Shown: piece by piece, positions 49,376 through 56,602 of the stretch
Layout of the letters: every line of letters starts with the position of its first letter
How positions within the stretch are numbered: position 1 is the first letter of the stretch
Origin: Nitrososphaerota archaeon
GTDB lineage: Archaea > Thermoproteota > Nitrososphaeria > Nitrososphaerales > UBA183
Reading direction: 5' to 3'
Assembly (NCBI GenBank): GCA_029785685.1
Contig: JAFLZE010000006.1
Coordinates: 1 to 56,602, forward strand
Length of the DNA: 56,602 nt
The notes under the pieces: model-generated
Seen by the model: the letters and a program-made list of their open reading frames with translations, nothing else
What the model was told of the DNA's origin: nothing
Database searches by the model: none
Position numbers and translations under genes: made by a program

Positions 49376-50562
49376 TTGAGCAGATCCGCGGCCTTGAGGA
49401 CGCCTACGAGGCCCATGCCTTCAACAAGTTCCCCATTGCCATAATGAGAGGGAAAGGGTCCCTCGTCTGGGACTCGGAAGGGAAGGAGTACATCGACCTC
49501 ATGTCGGGCATCGGGGTGGCCCTGGTCGGCCACTGCAACGACTCGGTGATTGAAGCGGTGAGGGAGCAGTCCGGGAAGCTGCTCACTTGCCACGGTTCCT
49601 ATTACAACGACGCCAGGGCAGGCTTCGTGGAGCGTCTGGTGAAGGCGGCGCCCAGGGGGCTGGGGAAGGCCCTCCTCACCAACACGGGGACCGAGTCCGT
49701 GGAGGCGGCCATCAAGCTTGCTAGGCGGCACACCTCGAGGAAGAAGGTCGTGGCGATGAAGGGCGCCTTCCACGGCAAGACCTACGGTGCCCTTTCGGCC
49801 ACCTGGAGCAAGAAGTACAGGGACCCATTCGGCCCGCTCCTTGACGGGTTCGGCTTCGCCGAGTACGGCGACGCGAGGTCGTTGGAGTCCATGGTAGACG
49901 GGGACACCGCGGCAGTCATCGCGGAGCCCGTCCAGGGAGAGAGCGGGGTTGTCGTCCCTCCGGAGGGCTACCTCAAGGAGGTGAGAGAGATCTGCGACAG
50001 GAACGGGACCCTGCTGATCCTCGACGAGATTCAATCCGGCCTGGGGCGGACAGGGAAGATGTGGGCCTCGGAACACTGGGGGGTCGTCCCGGACATAATG
50101 ACCGTGTCGAAGGGGCTTGGAGGCGGCCTCCCGATTGGCGCGGCCCTCGCCACCGACGAGGTTGCCGGGAGCCTGAAGGGCGGCGAGCACACCAGCACCT
50201 TCGCCGGCAACCCGCTCTCCTGTGCCGCGGGCTCGGCCACCCTCGACTACATCGCCAAGAACGACCTCCCGTCCAGGGCGAAGGAGAAAGGTGACGTCTT
50301 GAAAGCGGGGCTCTCCAAGGTCGCGTCGGCCCACAGGCTGGTGAAGGAAGTGCGGGGACTGGGGCTGATGCTCGCACTGCAGACCAGGGTTGACATACAT
50401 TCTATGCTCCTCTCGGCCCAGGCCAAAGGGGTGATCACCGCCTACTCGGGGAGGGACACGTTCAGGTTCCTGCCCCCCCTCGTGATAGAGGACGCACAGA
50501 TGGCCAGAGGGCTCGAGGTCGTCGACGGCGTCATAGGCGAGGCGGAGGCGGGCAGGTTCTGA
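49372..50562 (+). CDS. argD: LysW-ornithine/lysine aminotransferase (ArgD/LysJ)
   Basis: A 396-residue class III PLP aminotransferase. Blocks: DLMSGIGVALVGHCN, TNTGTESVEAAIKLAR, LLILDEIQSGLGRTGKMWA, and the PLP lysine in MTVSKGLGGGLPIGA. ATG 49372 is chosen by the ATGA overlap with the kinase; the frame is open to 49303. It converts the semialdehyde to LysW-ornithine. Confidence 0.92.
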   Translation: MIEQIRGLEDAYEAHAFNKFPIAIMRGKGSLVWDSEGKEYIDLMSGIGVALVGHCNDSVIEAVREQSGKLLTCHGSYYNDARAGFVERLVKAAPRGLGKALLTNTGTESVEAAIKLARRHTSRKKVVAMKGAFHGKTYGALSATWSKKYRDPFGPLLDGFGFAEYGDARSLESMVDGDTAAVIAEPVQGESGVVVPPEGYLKEVREICDRNGTLLILDEIQSGLGRTGKMWASEHWGVVPDIMTVSKGLGGGLPIGAALATDEVAGSLKGGEHTSTFAGNPLSCAAGSATLDYIAKNDLPSRAKEKGDVLKAGLSKVASAHRLVKEVRGLGLMLALQTRVDIHSMLLSAQAKGVITAYSGRDTFRFLPPLVIEDAQMARGLEVVDGVIGEAEAGRF

Positions 50563-50617
50563 CTGCACGAGACGCGTCAGCGGCAGGCTCCGGCGGGCAG
50601 GCGGCCGCCGAAGGGAG

Positions 50618-51715
50618 ATGAACCGACCTGACGGGGAGGCTGTCAAGCTCCTCGTCGACTCGCTGAGAATCTATTCGCCCACGAAGGGAGAGGAGGAGCT
50701 TGCCGGCTTCCTCGCGGACAGCATGAAGCGCCTCGGGTACTCAAGGGTACGGCTCGACGGCGCAGGGAACGTGGTAGGAGAGGTGGGGAAGGGGAAGCCC
50801 AGGCTCCTTCTCTGCGGCCACATGGACACCGTCCCGGGGAAGCTCCCGGTCAGGAGGACAAGAGAGGCAGTCTACGGGAGAGGAGCCGCCGACGCGAAGT
50901 CTCCCCTGTGTGCGCTTCTCCTGGCGGGGGCGAGGGCCGCGGACGCCGGCGTGAGGATAACCTTCGCGGGGGCGACCGAGGAGGAGGGGGACGGCGCCGG
51001 GGTGGAACAGCTCGCCAACGAGGCGGCCCCCTATGACTACGCCGTGTTCGGCGAGCCCAGCGGGGCAGACAGGATAACCATAGGCTACCGGGGGAGGATG
51101 AGCCTGCGGGTCGTGGTGCGGACCCCGGGGGGGCATGCGGGGTCGCCCTGGGCCCACAGGAGCGCTTTCGACGAGTTCACCTCCATCCTCAGCAGGCTGA
51201 GGGAGTACGAGGCCGGCCACCTGGTCCAGGATGACCACTTCAGATCCGTTTCCATCTCCCCCACGCTCGTGCGCGCAGGCTCCTACCAGAACGTGGTCCC
51301 CGGCCTCTGCGAGGCGACCTTCGATGTTCGCCTCCCGCCGGGGCTCTCCTCGGCCCAGGTTCTCGGTGAAATCAGGCCAATGGTCGAAGCCCGCTGGGGC
51401 GAGGTCAGAGCGGAGTTGAACCCTGGCCCTCCCACCGAGGCCTACGAAGCGGACGTCGGCTCGCGGCTGGTAAGGGCGTTCCAGAGGGCCATCCTGCTCC
51501 GTCTCGGCAAGAAGCCCTCTTTGGTCAGGAAGACCGGGACCGGTGACATGAACACCTTCGCCAGCAGGAAGGGGGTCTCCTGCCTGACCTACGGCCCGGG
51601 GCTATCGGGGACCAGCCACACCGAGGAGGAAGCGGTCCGCATCAGGGACTACCTGGACGGCATAGAGGTGGCGAGGGAGGCGATAGGGCAGCTCGTCACC
51701 ATGAGCGTCGGCTGA
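50618..51715 (+). CDS. argE: LysW-ornithine/lysine hydrolase (ArgE/LysK)
   Basis: A 365-residue M20-type metallopeptidase that releases ornithine (or lysine) from LysW. Metal-binding motifs: LLLCGHMDTVPG (about 68-79), GRGAADAKSPLCALL, FAGATEEEGDGAG and, near the end, GTSHTEEEAV. Last gene of the operon, 55 bases after the aminotransferase. It is the end of the carrier pathway before ornithine enters carbamoylation; no argF is in the window. Confidence 0.92.
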   Translation: MNRPDGEAVKLLVDSLRIYSPTKGEEELAGFLADSMKRLGYSRVRLDGAGNVVGEVGKGKPRLLLCGHMDTVPGKLPVRRTREAVYGRGAADAKSPLCALLLAGARAADAGVRITFAGATEEEGDGAGVEQLANEAAPYDYAVFGEPSGADRITIGYRGRMSLRVVVRTPGGHAGSPWAHRSAFDEFTSILSRLREYEAGHLVQDDHFRSVSISPTLVRAGSYQNVVPGLCEATFDVRLPPGLSSAQVLGEIRPMVEARWGEVRAELNPGPPTEAYEADVGSRLVRAFQRAILLRLGKKPSLVRKTGTGDMNTFASRKGVSCLTYGPGLSGTSHTEEEAVRIRDYLDGIEVAREAIGQLVTMSVG

Positions 51716-51717
51716 CC

Positions 51718-52545
51718 TCATACTCTGATTTCTTCCAGCCCAAACTGCTTCACCAGCCCCACGATCTTCTCCTTGTGGGGCCCCAGGCCTTTCCAGTCAA
51801 GGGCGGCGTACCTGACGGGGGAGGTGGTCCTCTGCAGCATCTGTCCCATCATCCTCTCGTCTATCTGCCCCAGGGCGTACTTGGGCGCCACGAAGGACAT
51901 GGCCATCTCCTCCTCAAGGAGGAGCTTGGTGAACTTCTCGGGGTAGTGGGTCCCGCCGAAGCCCAGCGCTGTCTTGTCCCAGACGCGCTTCTGCGACAGG
52001 CTTTCCATCAGCGCCTTCGCCACCACCCGCGCGGCATCGGCGTCTCCCCAGTGCTTCTCCGTCGATCCGAGCTCGACGAAGAGTATCGGTTTCTGCAGCG
52101 AGGTAGGTCCGTGGTGCGTCGCCTCCATCGTAATCTCGTAGCCGCCCACCTCCGCCCTGTGGTCCCAGAGGGCGACCAGGTAGTTCTTGAGGAGCCCCGG
52201 GTCCGCCTTCCCCAGCTCCCTCCCTGCCCCTCCGAACTTCGCCTCCTCGGAGAAGTTCCCCGTGGTGTGGACCGTCAGGGAGGCAATCCCGGACTCCGCA
52301 CTATGCCTCGACAGGAAGATGTACGCCTGGGGGTTGAAGTACTCGTCCAGGCTCGGCGGGGTGACGATCGCCCCCTCGAACCAGGCCAGGAGGTATGACT
52401 CCTTCTGGTAAACCGGGTTTCCAAGGAGTTTCACCCCGGTCGACACAAACCCCTGGCTCTCGACCAAGGCGGAGGCGAGCGTCTTCGACGCCAAGTCGGT
52501 GGTGGACGCCAGAATCACAGTGGCTGGCTCCCCCTGGGGGTTCAT
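51718..52545 (-). CDS. dtdA: D-aminoacyl-tRNA deacylase (DTD2/GEK1 type)
   Basis: A 275-residue archaeal-type deacylase that removes D-amino acids from tRNA. Blocks: YIFLSRHSAESGIASLTVHTTGNFS, ITMEATHHGPTSLQKPILFVELGSTEKHW and LGFGGTHYPEKFTKLL, all conserved in the family. ATG 52545 lies about 24-32 bases after TTAATACC, so I prefer it to the longer frame. Convergent with argE, 2 bases apart. Confidence 0.92.
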   Translation of the reverse strand: MNPQGEPATVILASTTDLASKTLASALVESQGFVSTGVKLLGNPVYQKESYLLAWFEGAIVTPPSLDEYFNPQAYIFLSRHSAESGIASLTVHTTGNFSEEAKFGGAGRELGKADPGLLKNYLVALWDHRAEVGGYEITMEATHHGPTSLQKPILFVELGSTEKHWGDADAARVVAKALMESLSQKRVWDKTALGFGGTHYPEKFTKLLLEEEMAMSFVAPKYALGQIDERMMGQMLQRTTSPVRYAALDWKGLGPHKEKIVGLVKQFGLEEIRV

Positions 52546-52658
52546 GGCTCCCCGGCCGCGCGACCAGGTATTAACGCTGGGGCGTCCTGCGCCTCCGATG
52601 TGGTTCTCCGGAGGATTAGACATATAAGCCGACCAAGGCCGCCGCATCATGTACGACC

Positions 52659-52826
52659 ATGGGGTTCCGGGACTTCCTGAAGTCATCGAGGGCCATATTC
52701 AGGCTGGCCCACAAGAGCGACACGGACGAGTTCACCCTCTACCTCAAACTGGTCGCGCTCGGCATCGCCGTGGTCGGGACGATAGGATTCCTCATCAAAC
52801 TGGTGGGGACGATTTTCTTCGGGTAG
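52659..52826 (+). CDS. secE: Preprotein translocase subunit SecE
   Basis: A 55-residue single-helix membrane protein: an N-terminal amphipathic helix with RAIFRLAHKSDTDEFTLYLK, then the membrane segment LVALGIAVVGTIGFLIKLVG. It clamps SecY. CATATAAGCC at about 52621-52630 gives the promoter. In most archaea spt5 follows directly; here 378 bases separate them. Confidence 0.92.
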   Translation: MGFRDFLKSSRAIFRLAHKSDTDEFTLYLKLVALGIAVVGTIGFLIKLVGTIFFG

Positions 52827-53204
52827 ACGCGGTTCCCGCCAACACGCAGCTATGTCTTCCCTGTAAGTGCAGGCGCCTGCCTCTGCTCACCCTGATGCAT
52901 CGCGCTCATTGGGAGACGTCTGACTCGCCTTGTTCCCCGAGAACACGACGGGGGTTTTGGGAGCCGTCTAGGCCCTCCAAGGGGCGTCGGACCCTAGGCA
53001 CTGGATTAGATTTCTGCTGTCACGACCCCTGACCTATCGTTACAGTCTGCAAGATAGTCGTCGTGGCGGCGGGCTATGCGGTGCGGCCTTCGGCGCCTTC
53101 AGAGTGAGCCCGTCCGGCATGATCCTGTGGTTCTGACGGGCTTACGGCGACGTGCTCGCAGGTCAAAAGGTTATTAGGCCAACGAAAGTCGGGCTTTTTT
53201 CACC
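52827..53204 (+). ncRNA. Non-coding stretch with alternative hairpins, possible RNA gene
   Basis: No protein frame is convincing. Three segments can pair in two exclusive ways: GGCGGGCT (53068-53075), AGCCCGTC (53107-53114) and GACGGGCT (53135-53142); the middle one pairs with either neighbour. A T6 run at 53195-53200 follows. A promoter-like GATTAGATTT is at about 53004. The spt5 TATA box (TTATTAG, about 53171-53177) lies inside this stretch, so the hairpins are upstream of spt5 transcription, in the secE trailer or in a separate RNA. Confidence 0.35.
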
Positions 53205-53690
53205 TTGTCGGCTCTGAGCGACCAAGAGAGGAACAGCTCAATCTTCCCGGTCAAGACCACCGGAGGTCAGGAAAGGACCGTGGCGACCTTCGTGGCCAAC
53301 AGGGCCGTCCAGAAGGGGAAGCCCATCTACTCGGTCCTCGCCCTCGACACCTGGAAGGGGTACGTGCTCTTCGAGGCCCCAAACAGCCAAGTGGTAGACG
53401 AGAGCATCCAGGGGTTCAAGCACGTCAGAAGCAAGATCCCCGGCATGATGCAGTACTCCGACATCGAGAAGTTCTTGGTCACAAAGTCCATGGTGGCGGA
53501 GCTGAACACCGAGGACACCATCGAGATAGTCGCGGGACCGTTCAAGGGGATGCGGGCGAAGATCTCGCGGGTAGAGAAGGAGAAGCAGGAGATCACGGTC
53601 TCGCTGCTGGACACTGCCTTCGCCATGCCCATCACAATCGACGCGGCCTATGCCAAGCTCGTTGCCAGGGCCAAGCCGGAGCAGAAGTGA
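53205..53690 (+). CDS. spt5: Transcription elongation factor Spt5 (NusG)
   Basis: A 161-residue protein with the NGN domain (QERTVATFVANRAVQKGKPIYSVLALDTWKGYVLFEA) and a KOW domain (EIVAGPFKGMRAKISRVEKEKQEITVSLLD). With Spt4 it clamps RNA polymerase. TTG 53205 lies about 28-34 bases after TTATTAG. It leads the operon with rpl11, rpl1 and rpl10. Confidence 0.93.
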   Translation: MSALSDQERNSSIFPVKTTGGQERTVATFVANRAVQKGKPIYSVLALDTWKGYVLFEAPNSQVVDESIQGFKHVRSKIPGMMQYSDIEKFLVTKSMVAELNTEDTIEIVAGPFKGMRAKISRVEKEKQEITVSLLDTAFAMPITIDAAYAKLVARAKPEQK

Positions 53691-53696
53691 GTCTGG

Positions 53697-54179
53697 ATGG
53701 GTGAAAAGCAGACAATCAACGTCCTCGTAACAGGAGGAGAGGCGAGCGCAGGACCTCCGCTCGGCCCAGCGCTGGGCCCGCTGGGAGTGAACGTCCTCGG
53801 CATCGTCAACGAGATCAACAAACAGACGGGAGACTTCAAGGGGATGAGGGTCCCCGTGAAGGTGGAGGTAGACAAAGAGACCAAGCAGTTCACCATATCC
53901 GTCGGGACGCCTACCACCTCAGCGCTGGTGGCCAAGGAATCGGGCATCCCCAAGGGCTCAGGCAAGCCCAACCTGGAGTTCGTCGGGACGCTGACCATGG
54001 ACAAGGTCGTAACCATAGCCAGGAGCAAGATAGCCGGGTCCTACGCGGCGACGGTCAGGTCAGCGGCGAAGGAGGTAGTGGGGAGCTGCGTGAGCATGGG
54101 GGTCAAGATCGAAGGGAAGGACCCCAGGGAGTTCATGAAAGAGATTGACGACGGCAAGTGGGACTCGAAGTTCCAGTGA
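53697..54179 (+). CDS. rpl11: Ribosomal protein L11
   Basis: A 160-residue protein of the GTPase-associated centre. The start INVLVTGGEASAGPPLGPALGPLGVN is diagnostic. The C-terminal RNA-binding domain contains GSGKPNLEFVGTLTMDKVVTIARSK. Starts 6 bases after spt5. Confidence 0.95.
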   Translation: MGEKQTINVLVTGGEASAGPPLGPALGPLGVNVLGIVNEINKQTGDFKGMRVPVKVEVDKETKQFTISVGTPTTSALVAKESGIPKGSGKPNLEFVGTLTMDKVVTIARSKIAGSYAATVRSAAKEVVGSCVSMGVKIEGKDPREFMKEIDDGKWDSKFQ

Positions 54180-54237
54180 CGGGCAGAAGGCTTTTATCCG
54201 GTGTTCCAAGGCTCCGCAAGGAATTCGTGAATAGTGC

Positions 54238-54888
54238 GTGCTCTCGAACCAGCAGCTCGCGGAACTGGTCAAGAAGGGTAAGGGCCAGTCCAAGGAGACG
54301 AAGTTCACCCAGTCGGTCGAAGTACTGATTTCGCTGAAAGAAGTGGACCCCAAGAAGACCGACCTGAACATCAACGAGATAGTGTACCTCCCGCACCCGG
54401 CAACGAAGCAGGCCAGGGTCTGTTTCATAGGGTCCGGGGACCTCGCAGTCAGGGCGAAGAACTCAAACGCGAACCTGGTCATGGACCCGGCTCAGCTGGA
54501 AAACTACGGAGGGAGCAAGAGGGACGCCAAGAAGCTCGCCAGGTCCTACGACTTCTTCCTCGCAGACACAGCCCTCATGCCGAGGGTCGGCAAGGTCCTG
54601 GGCCAGGCGCTCGGCCCCAAGGGGAAGATACCGTCCCCAGTCCCGCCGAACTCCCCCATCGAGGCTATGATCAACAGGATGAGGACAGCGATAAGGGTCA
54701 GGAGCAGGGGCTCGCTGGGGGTGACGGCCATGGTGGGAGACAGCAAGCTGTCTGAGACGGACCTGGCGGAGAACATAGTCGCCGTGGTCAACGCGGTGTC
54801 CAAGAAGCTCCCCAACGGCGACAGGAACATCAAGACGGTCATGGTAAAGACGACCATGGGGAAGCCTGCGAAGCAGGCGGTGGATTAG
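54238..54888 (+). CDS. rpl1: Ribosomal protein L1
   Basis: A 216-residue L1-stalk protein: KFTQSVEVLISLKEVDPKKTDLNINEIVYLPHP, then the domain II LMPRVGKVLGQALGPKGKIPSPVPPN and the closing VMVKTTMGKPAKQAVD. GTG start. Archaeal L1 often represses its own operon by binding a mimic of its rRNA site; the 58-base gap before it could hold such a site but I did not find it with certainty. Confidence 0.95.
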   Translation: MLSNQQLAELVKKGKGQSKETKFTQSVEVLISLKEVDPKKTDLNINEIVYLPHPATKQARVCFIGSGDLAVRAKNSNANLVMDPAQLENYGGSKRDAKKLARSYDFFLADTALMPRVGKVLGQALGPKGKIPSPVPPNSPIEAMINRMRTAIRVRSRGSLGVTAMVGDSKLSETDLAENIVAVVNAVSKKLPNGDRNIKTVMVKTTMGKPAKQAVD

Positions 54889-55761
54889 TTGAGCAAGACA
54901 GTCCAGGTCCATCAGCCTAACCCGAAGAAGGCAGAGACCGTCGAGCGTGTAGCCGCTCTCGCACAGAAGTACCCCGTCCTCGCGGTAACCAGCCTCTCGA
55001 AGGTGAGGGCTAGCCAGCTGATGGCTGTGCGCAAGGCGCTGAGGCAGCACGCCGAGGTCTTCGTCGTCAAGAACAAGCTGGCCATACGCGGCCTCCAGAA
55101 GGCAGGGATTAAGAACGCCGACCAGCTCCTGTCACACCTCACGGGGCAGAACGCGCTCATCTTCTCGACCAACGACCCGTTCAAGCTCTTCCTCGCCCTG
55201 GACAAGAACAAGGTGTACCTCGCAGCCAGGGCCGGCGACAAGGCCCCTGATGACATCATAGTCCCGGCGGGCAACACAAGCCTCCCCGCAGGCCCGGTCC
55301 TGAGCGAGTTCAGAGAAGCGGGCATCCAGACCAAGATTGAAGGTGGGAGCATATGGGTCAACAAAGACTCCGTGGCCGTTAAGAAGGGCGCGGAGATCAC
55401 CCCCAAGCTCGCCAGCCTCCTCTCCAAGCTGAACATCAAGCCAATCCGTGCAGGCCTGGCCATTGCGCTCGCCTACGAGAACGGGCTGATCTACGCGGGG
55501 GATGTGGTCGCGATCAACCTGGACGAGTACAGGAAAAGCATCCTCGACGCCTACGCCTCCTCCAGAGGCTTGGCGATAGTCGTCGGTTACGTCACCAAGG
55601 AGACCGCGCCAGACATACTCGCAAAGGCCTACAGGGAGGCCCTGAGCCTCCAGGTGGAGGCGGGTTTCCTCGACAAGGAAACTGCACCGATGATATTCGG
55701 GCGGGCAGAGGCGGAGGCGGCGGCCTTGGAATCCAAGGCCAAAGAAAAAGGCCTGAAGTAG
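54889..55761 (+). CDS. rpl10: Ribosomal protein L10 (P0), short C-terminus
   Basis: A 290-residue stalk base protein. The rRNA-binding part (VERVAALAQKYPVLAVTSLSKVRASQL, later VKNKLAIRGLQKAG), the insertion domain (VPAGNTSLPAGPVLSEFREAGI) and the L12-binding helices (SLQVEAGFLDKETAPMIFGRAEAEAAAL) are present. The acidic hinge and LGALFG-like tail usual at the end of archaeal L10 are missing; the chain stops at KEKGLK. TTG starts directly after rpl1. The next gene is not rpl12 in line but rpl12 inverted. Confidence 0.93.
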   Translation: MSKTVQVHQPNPKKAETVERVAALAQKYPVLAVTSLSKVRASQLMAVRKALRQHAEVFVVKNKLAIRGLQKAGIKNADQLLSHLTGQNALIFSTNDPFKLFLALDKNKVYLAARAGDKAPDDIIVPAGNTSLPAGPVLSEFREAGIQTKIEGGSIWVNKDSVAVKKGAEITPKLASLLSKLNIKPIRAGLAIALAYENGLIYAGDVVAINLDEYRKSILDAYASSRGLAIVVGYVTKETAPDILAKAYREALSLQVEAGFLDKETAPMIFGRAEAEAAALESKAKEKGLK

Positions 55762-55954
55762 ATCCGTCCCCTCGGACAGCAGGGCGTCTTTCGCTCTTGG
55801 AACTGGTGCCTCCTCACTGCTGGGGCTTCACACAGTGATGCTGTCAGAGAATAGCCGCGGTCCTGACTGATGGGCTGGGCCGAAGCCGGTCACGAGTGCA
55901 TCAGCATCTTGGACAGCTAACGCTGGGACAGATGAGACTAGAATGGTATCTGGC

Positions 55955-56260
55955 TTACCCGAAGAGTGAAGCGAGACCCTGTAGGGCCTCTTCTTCCTTC
56001 TTCTCCTCTTCCTTCGGCTTTTCTTCCGCCTTCGCTGCTGGTGCGCCCGGCGCTGCGGCAGCGGCCACAGGGGCTGCAGCCATCGTCGATGCGTTCTTCA
56101 GCGCCTCGTCGATGTTCACCTCGCTGAGGGCAGAAGTCAGTGCCTTGATCTTCACTTCGTCGGGGGCTGCACCGGTCGCCTTAACCACACTTGTCAGGTT
56201 CTCTTCGTTGACCGGCTTCCCCAGCTTGTGAAGCAGGAGAGCTGCGTAAACGTACTCCAT
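55955..56260 (-). CDS. rpl12: Ribosomal protein L12 (P1), inverted relative to L10
   Basis: A 101-residue acidic stalk protein: dimerisation domain [32 protein letters not shown], an Ala/Pro-rich hinge, a Lys/Glu-rich stretch and the factor-binding end LASLFG. It is on the strand opposite rpl10, so it cannot be co-transcribed with spt5-rpl11-rpl1-rpl10. Promoter: AAATACGG at about 56291-56298. The 193 bases between rpl10 and rpl12 ends hold no gene. Confidence 0.93.
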   Translation of the reverse strand: MEYVYAALLLHKLGKPVNEENLTSVVKATGAAPDEVKIKALTSALSEVNIDEALKNASTMAAAPVAAAAAPGAPAAKAEEKPKEEEKKEEEALQGLASLFG

Positions 56261-56436
56261 CTTAATTCGCGAACAGGCGACCTTGGTTCCGTATTTAAGA
56301 GTTTGAAGCTGAAAGGCTCTGTAGAAACCCTCTCTTCAGGAATCCGGTCTGAATGAGATTCTCTTCGTGATACGCTCTAGATTCCTTCAGACGGGTGGTT
56401 TTGCCATCGTCCCCCGGACCTCCGTCTTGGTCGAAG

Positions 56437-56535
56437 ATGAAGAGTCCGAAGGACGACGACGAAGAGAGGAGGAGGGTCAGCCGCTACATAAGGATGGTCA
56501 GGGCCGTCTTCAAGGTCTGCCGGCGGCAGCGGTGA
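56437..56535 (+). CDS. Possible small basic protein, low confidence
   Basis: A 32-residue frame with an acidic run (KSPKDDDEERRR) and basic end (SRYIRMVRAVFKVCRRQR). It could be a small nucleic-acid-binding protein or chance. The rest of the window to 56602 shows nothing I can name. Confidence 0.25.
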   Translation: MKSPKDDDEERRRVSRYIRMVRAVFKVCRRQR

Positions 56536-56602
56536 GGGTAAGCTCGTAACTGTACCGTGCCGTGTGGGTTCGTTCCCGATCTATAGGCAGATTACAGCTT
56601 TA

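Noticed and set aside
49027..50646. Long minus-strand open frame of 539 residues
   Set aside because: It is the complement of argB and argD, whose motifs are unmistakable; GC-rich codons leave the opposite frame open.
1..56602. CRISPR array or cas genes
   Set aside because: No regularly spaced direct repeats and no Cas motifs were seen despite the defence-like setting.
56540..56602. tRNA-like GTTCGTTCCC near the right edge
   Set aside because: No acceptor, D or anticodon arms can be built around it within the window.

Overview
The window is from an archaeon. It carries archaeal L39e, L31e, S19e, eIF6, prefoldin alpha, FtsY, Spt5, SecE, Nep1, RNase P Rpp21, D-aminoacyl-tRNA deacylase of the DTD2 type, and arginine biosynthesis on the carrier protein LysW. 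Many genes start with TTG or GTG about 25-30 nt after a TATA-like box, so leaderless mRNAs appear common. Two tRNA genes carry bulge-helix-bulge introns outside the usual position. GC content is moderately high and genes are densely packed. These features fit the TACK group, and my guess is a soil or acid-tolerant member of Nitrososphaeria (Thermoproteota); this placement is inference.

Region 1 (1 to about 11.66 kb) is accessory DNA ending at a tRNA-Phe gene. It holds a membrane/coiled-coil protein, a winged-helix protein behind a perfect 20-bp palindrome, several zinc-ribbon proteins, a tyrosine integrase, a metallophosphoesterase, an AbiE-type toxin-antitoxin pair, a zinc-ribbon PD-(D/E)XK-like nuclease, a nucleotidyltransferase (MNT) with a broken HEPN partner, and a three-gene set (HTH/nucleotidyltransferase-like, DprA/SLOG, phosphoribosyltransferase). 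The 3' end of tRNA-Phe and its flank (35 bp) recur 2.65 kb away, and an 11-bp core recurs next to the integrase. I read this as stacked integrations of defence-type cargo at tRNA-Phe. Two decayed housekeeping genes (a DRE-TIM synthase/lyase and a PiT phosphate permease) follow at 12.06-12.84 kb.

Region 2 (12.9-32.4 kb) is built around molybdenum. A Tat-exported three-subunit aldehyde oxidoreductase of the PaoABC/xanthine dehydrogenase family is followed by cofactor genes (moaA, moaD, moaE, an XdhC/CoxI-like gene, a MocA-like gene, moeA, moaC), tatC and tatA, a ModE-like regulator and a molybdate/tungstate ABC transporter. A palindrome between modE and modA is a good ModE operator candidate. 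A 112-bp MITE-like element with an 8-bp target duplication sits directly upstream of tatA. A group of retropepsin-like proteins with changed catalytic motifs lies between the oxidoreductase and moaA.

Region 3 (32.4 kb to the end) is mostly core archaeal genome: an AF1577-type radical SAM/SPASM enzyme, a PLD-like membrane protein, a TRAM protein, an APC permease, tRNA-Gly with an 18-nt D-loop intron, nep1 and rnp4 divergent, the rps19e-pdcd5-rpl39e-rpl31e-eif6-pfdA-ftsY cluster, argG-argH-lysW-argX-argC-argB-argD-argE, dtd2, secE, spt5-rpl11-rpl1-rpl10, and rpl12, which is unusually inverted. Two intergenic stretches (35.2-35.46 kb and 52.83-53.2 kb) have structure suggestive of non-coding RNA.
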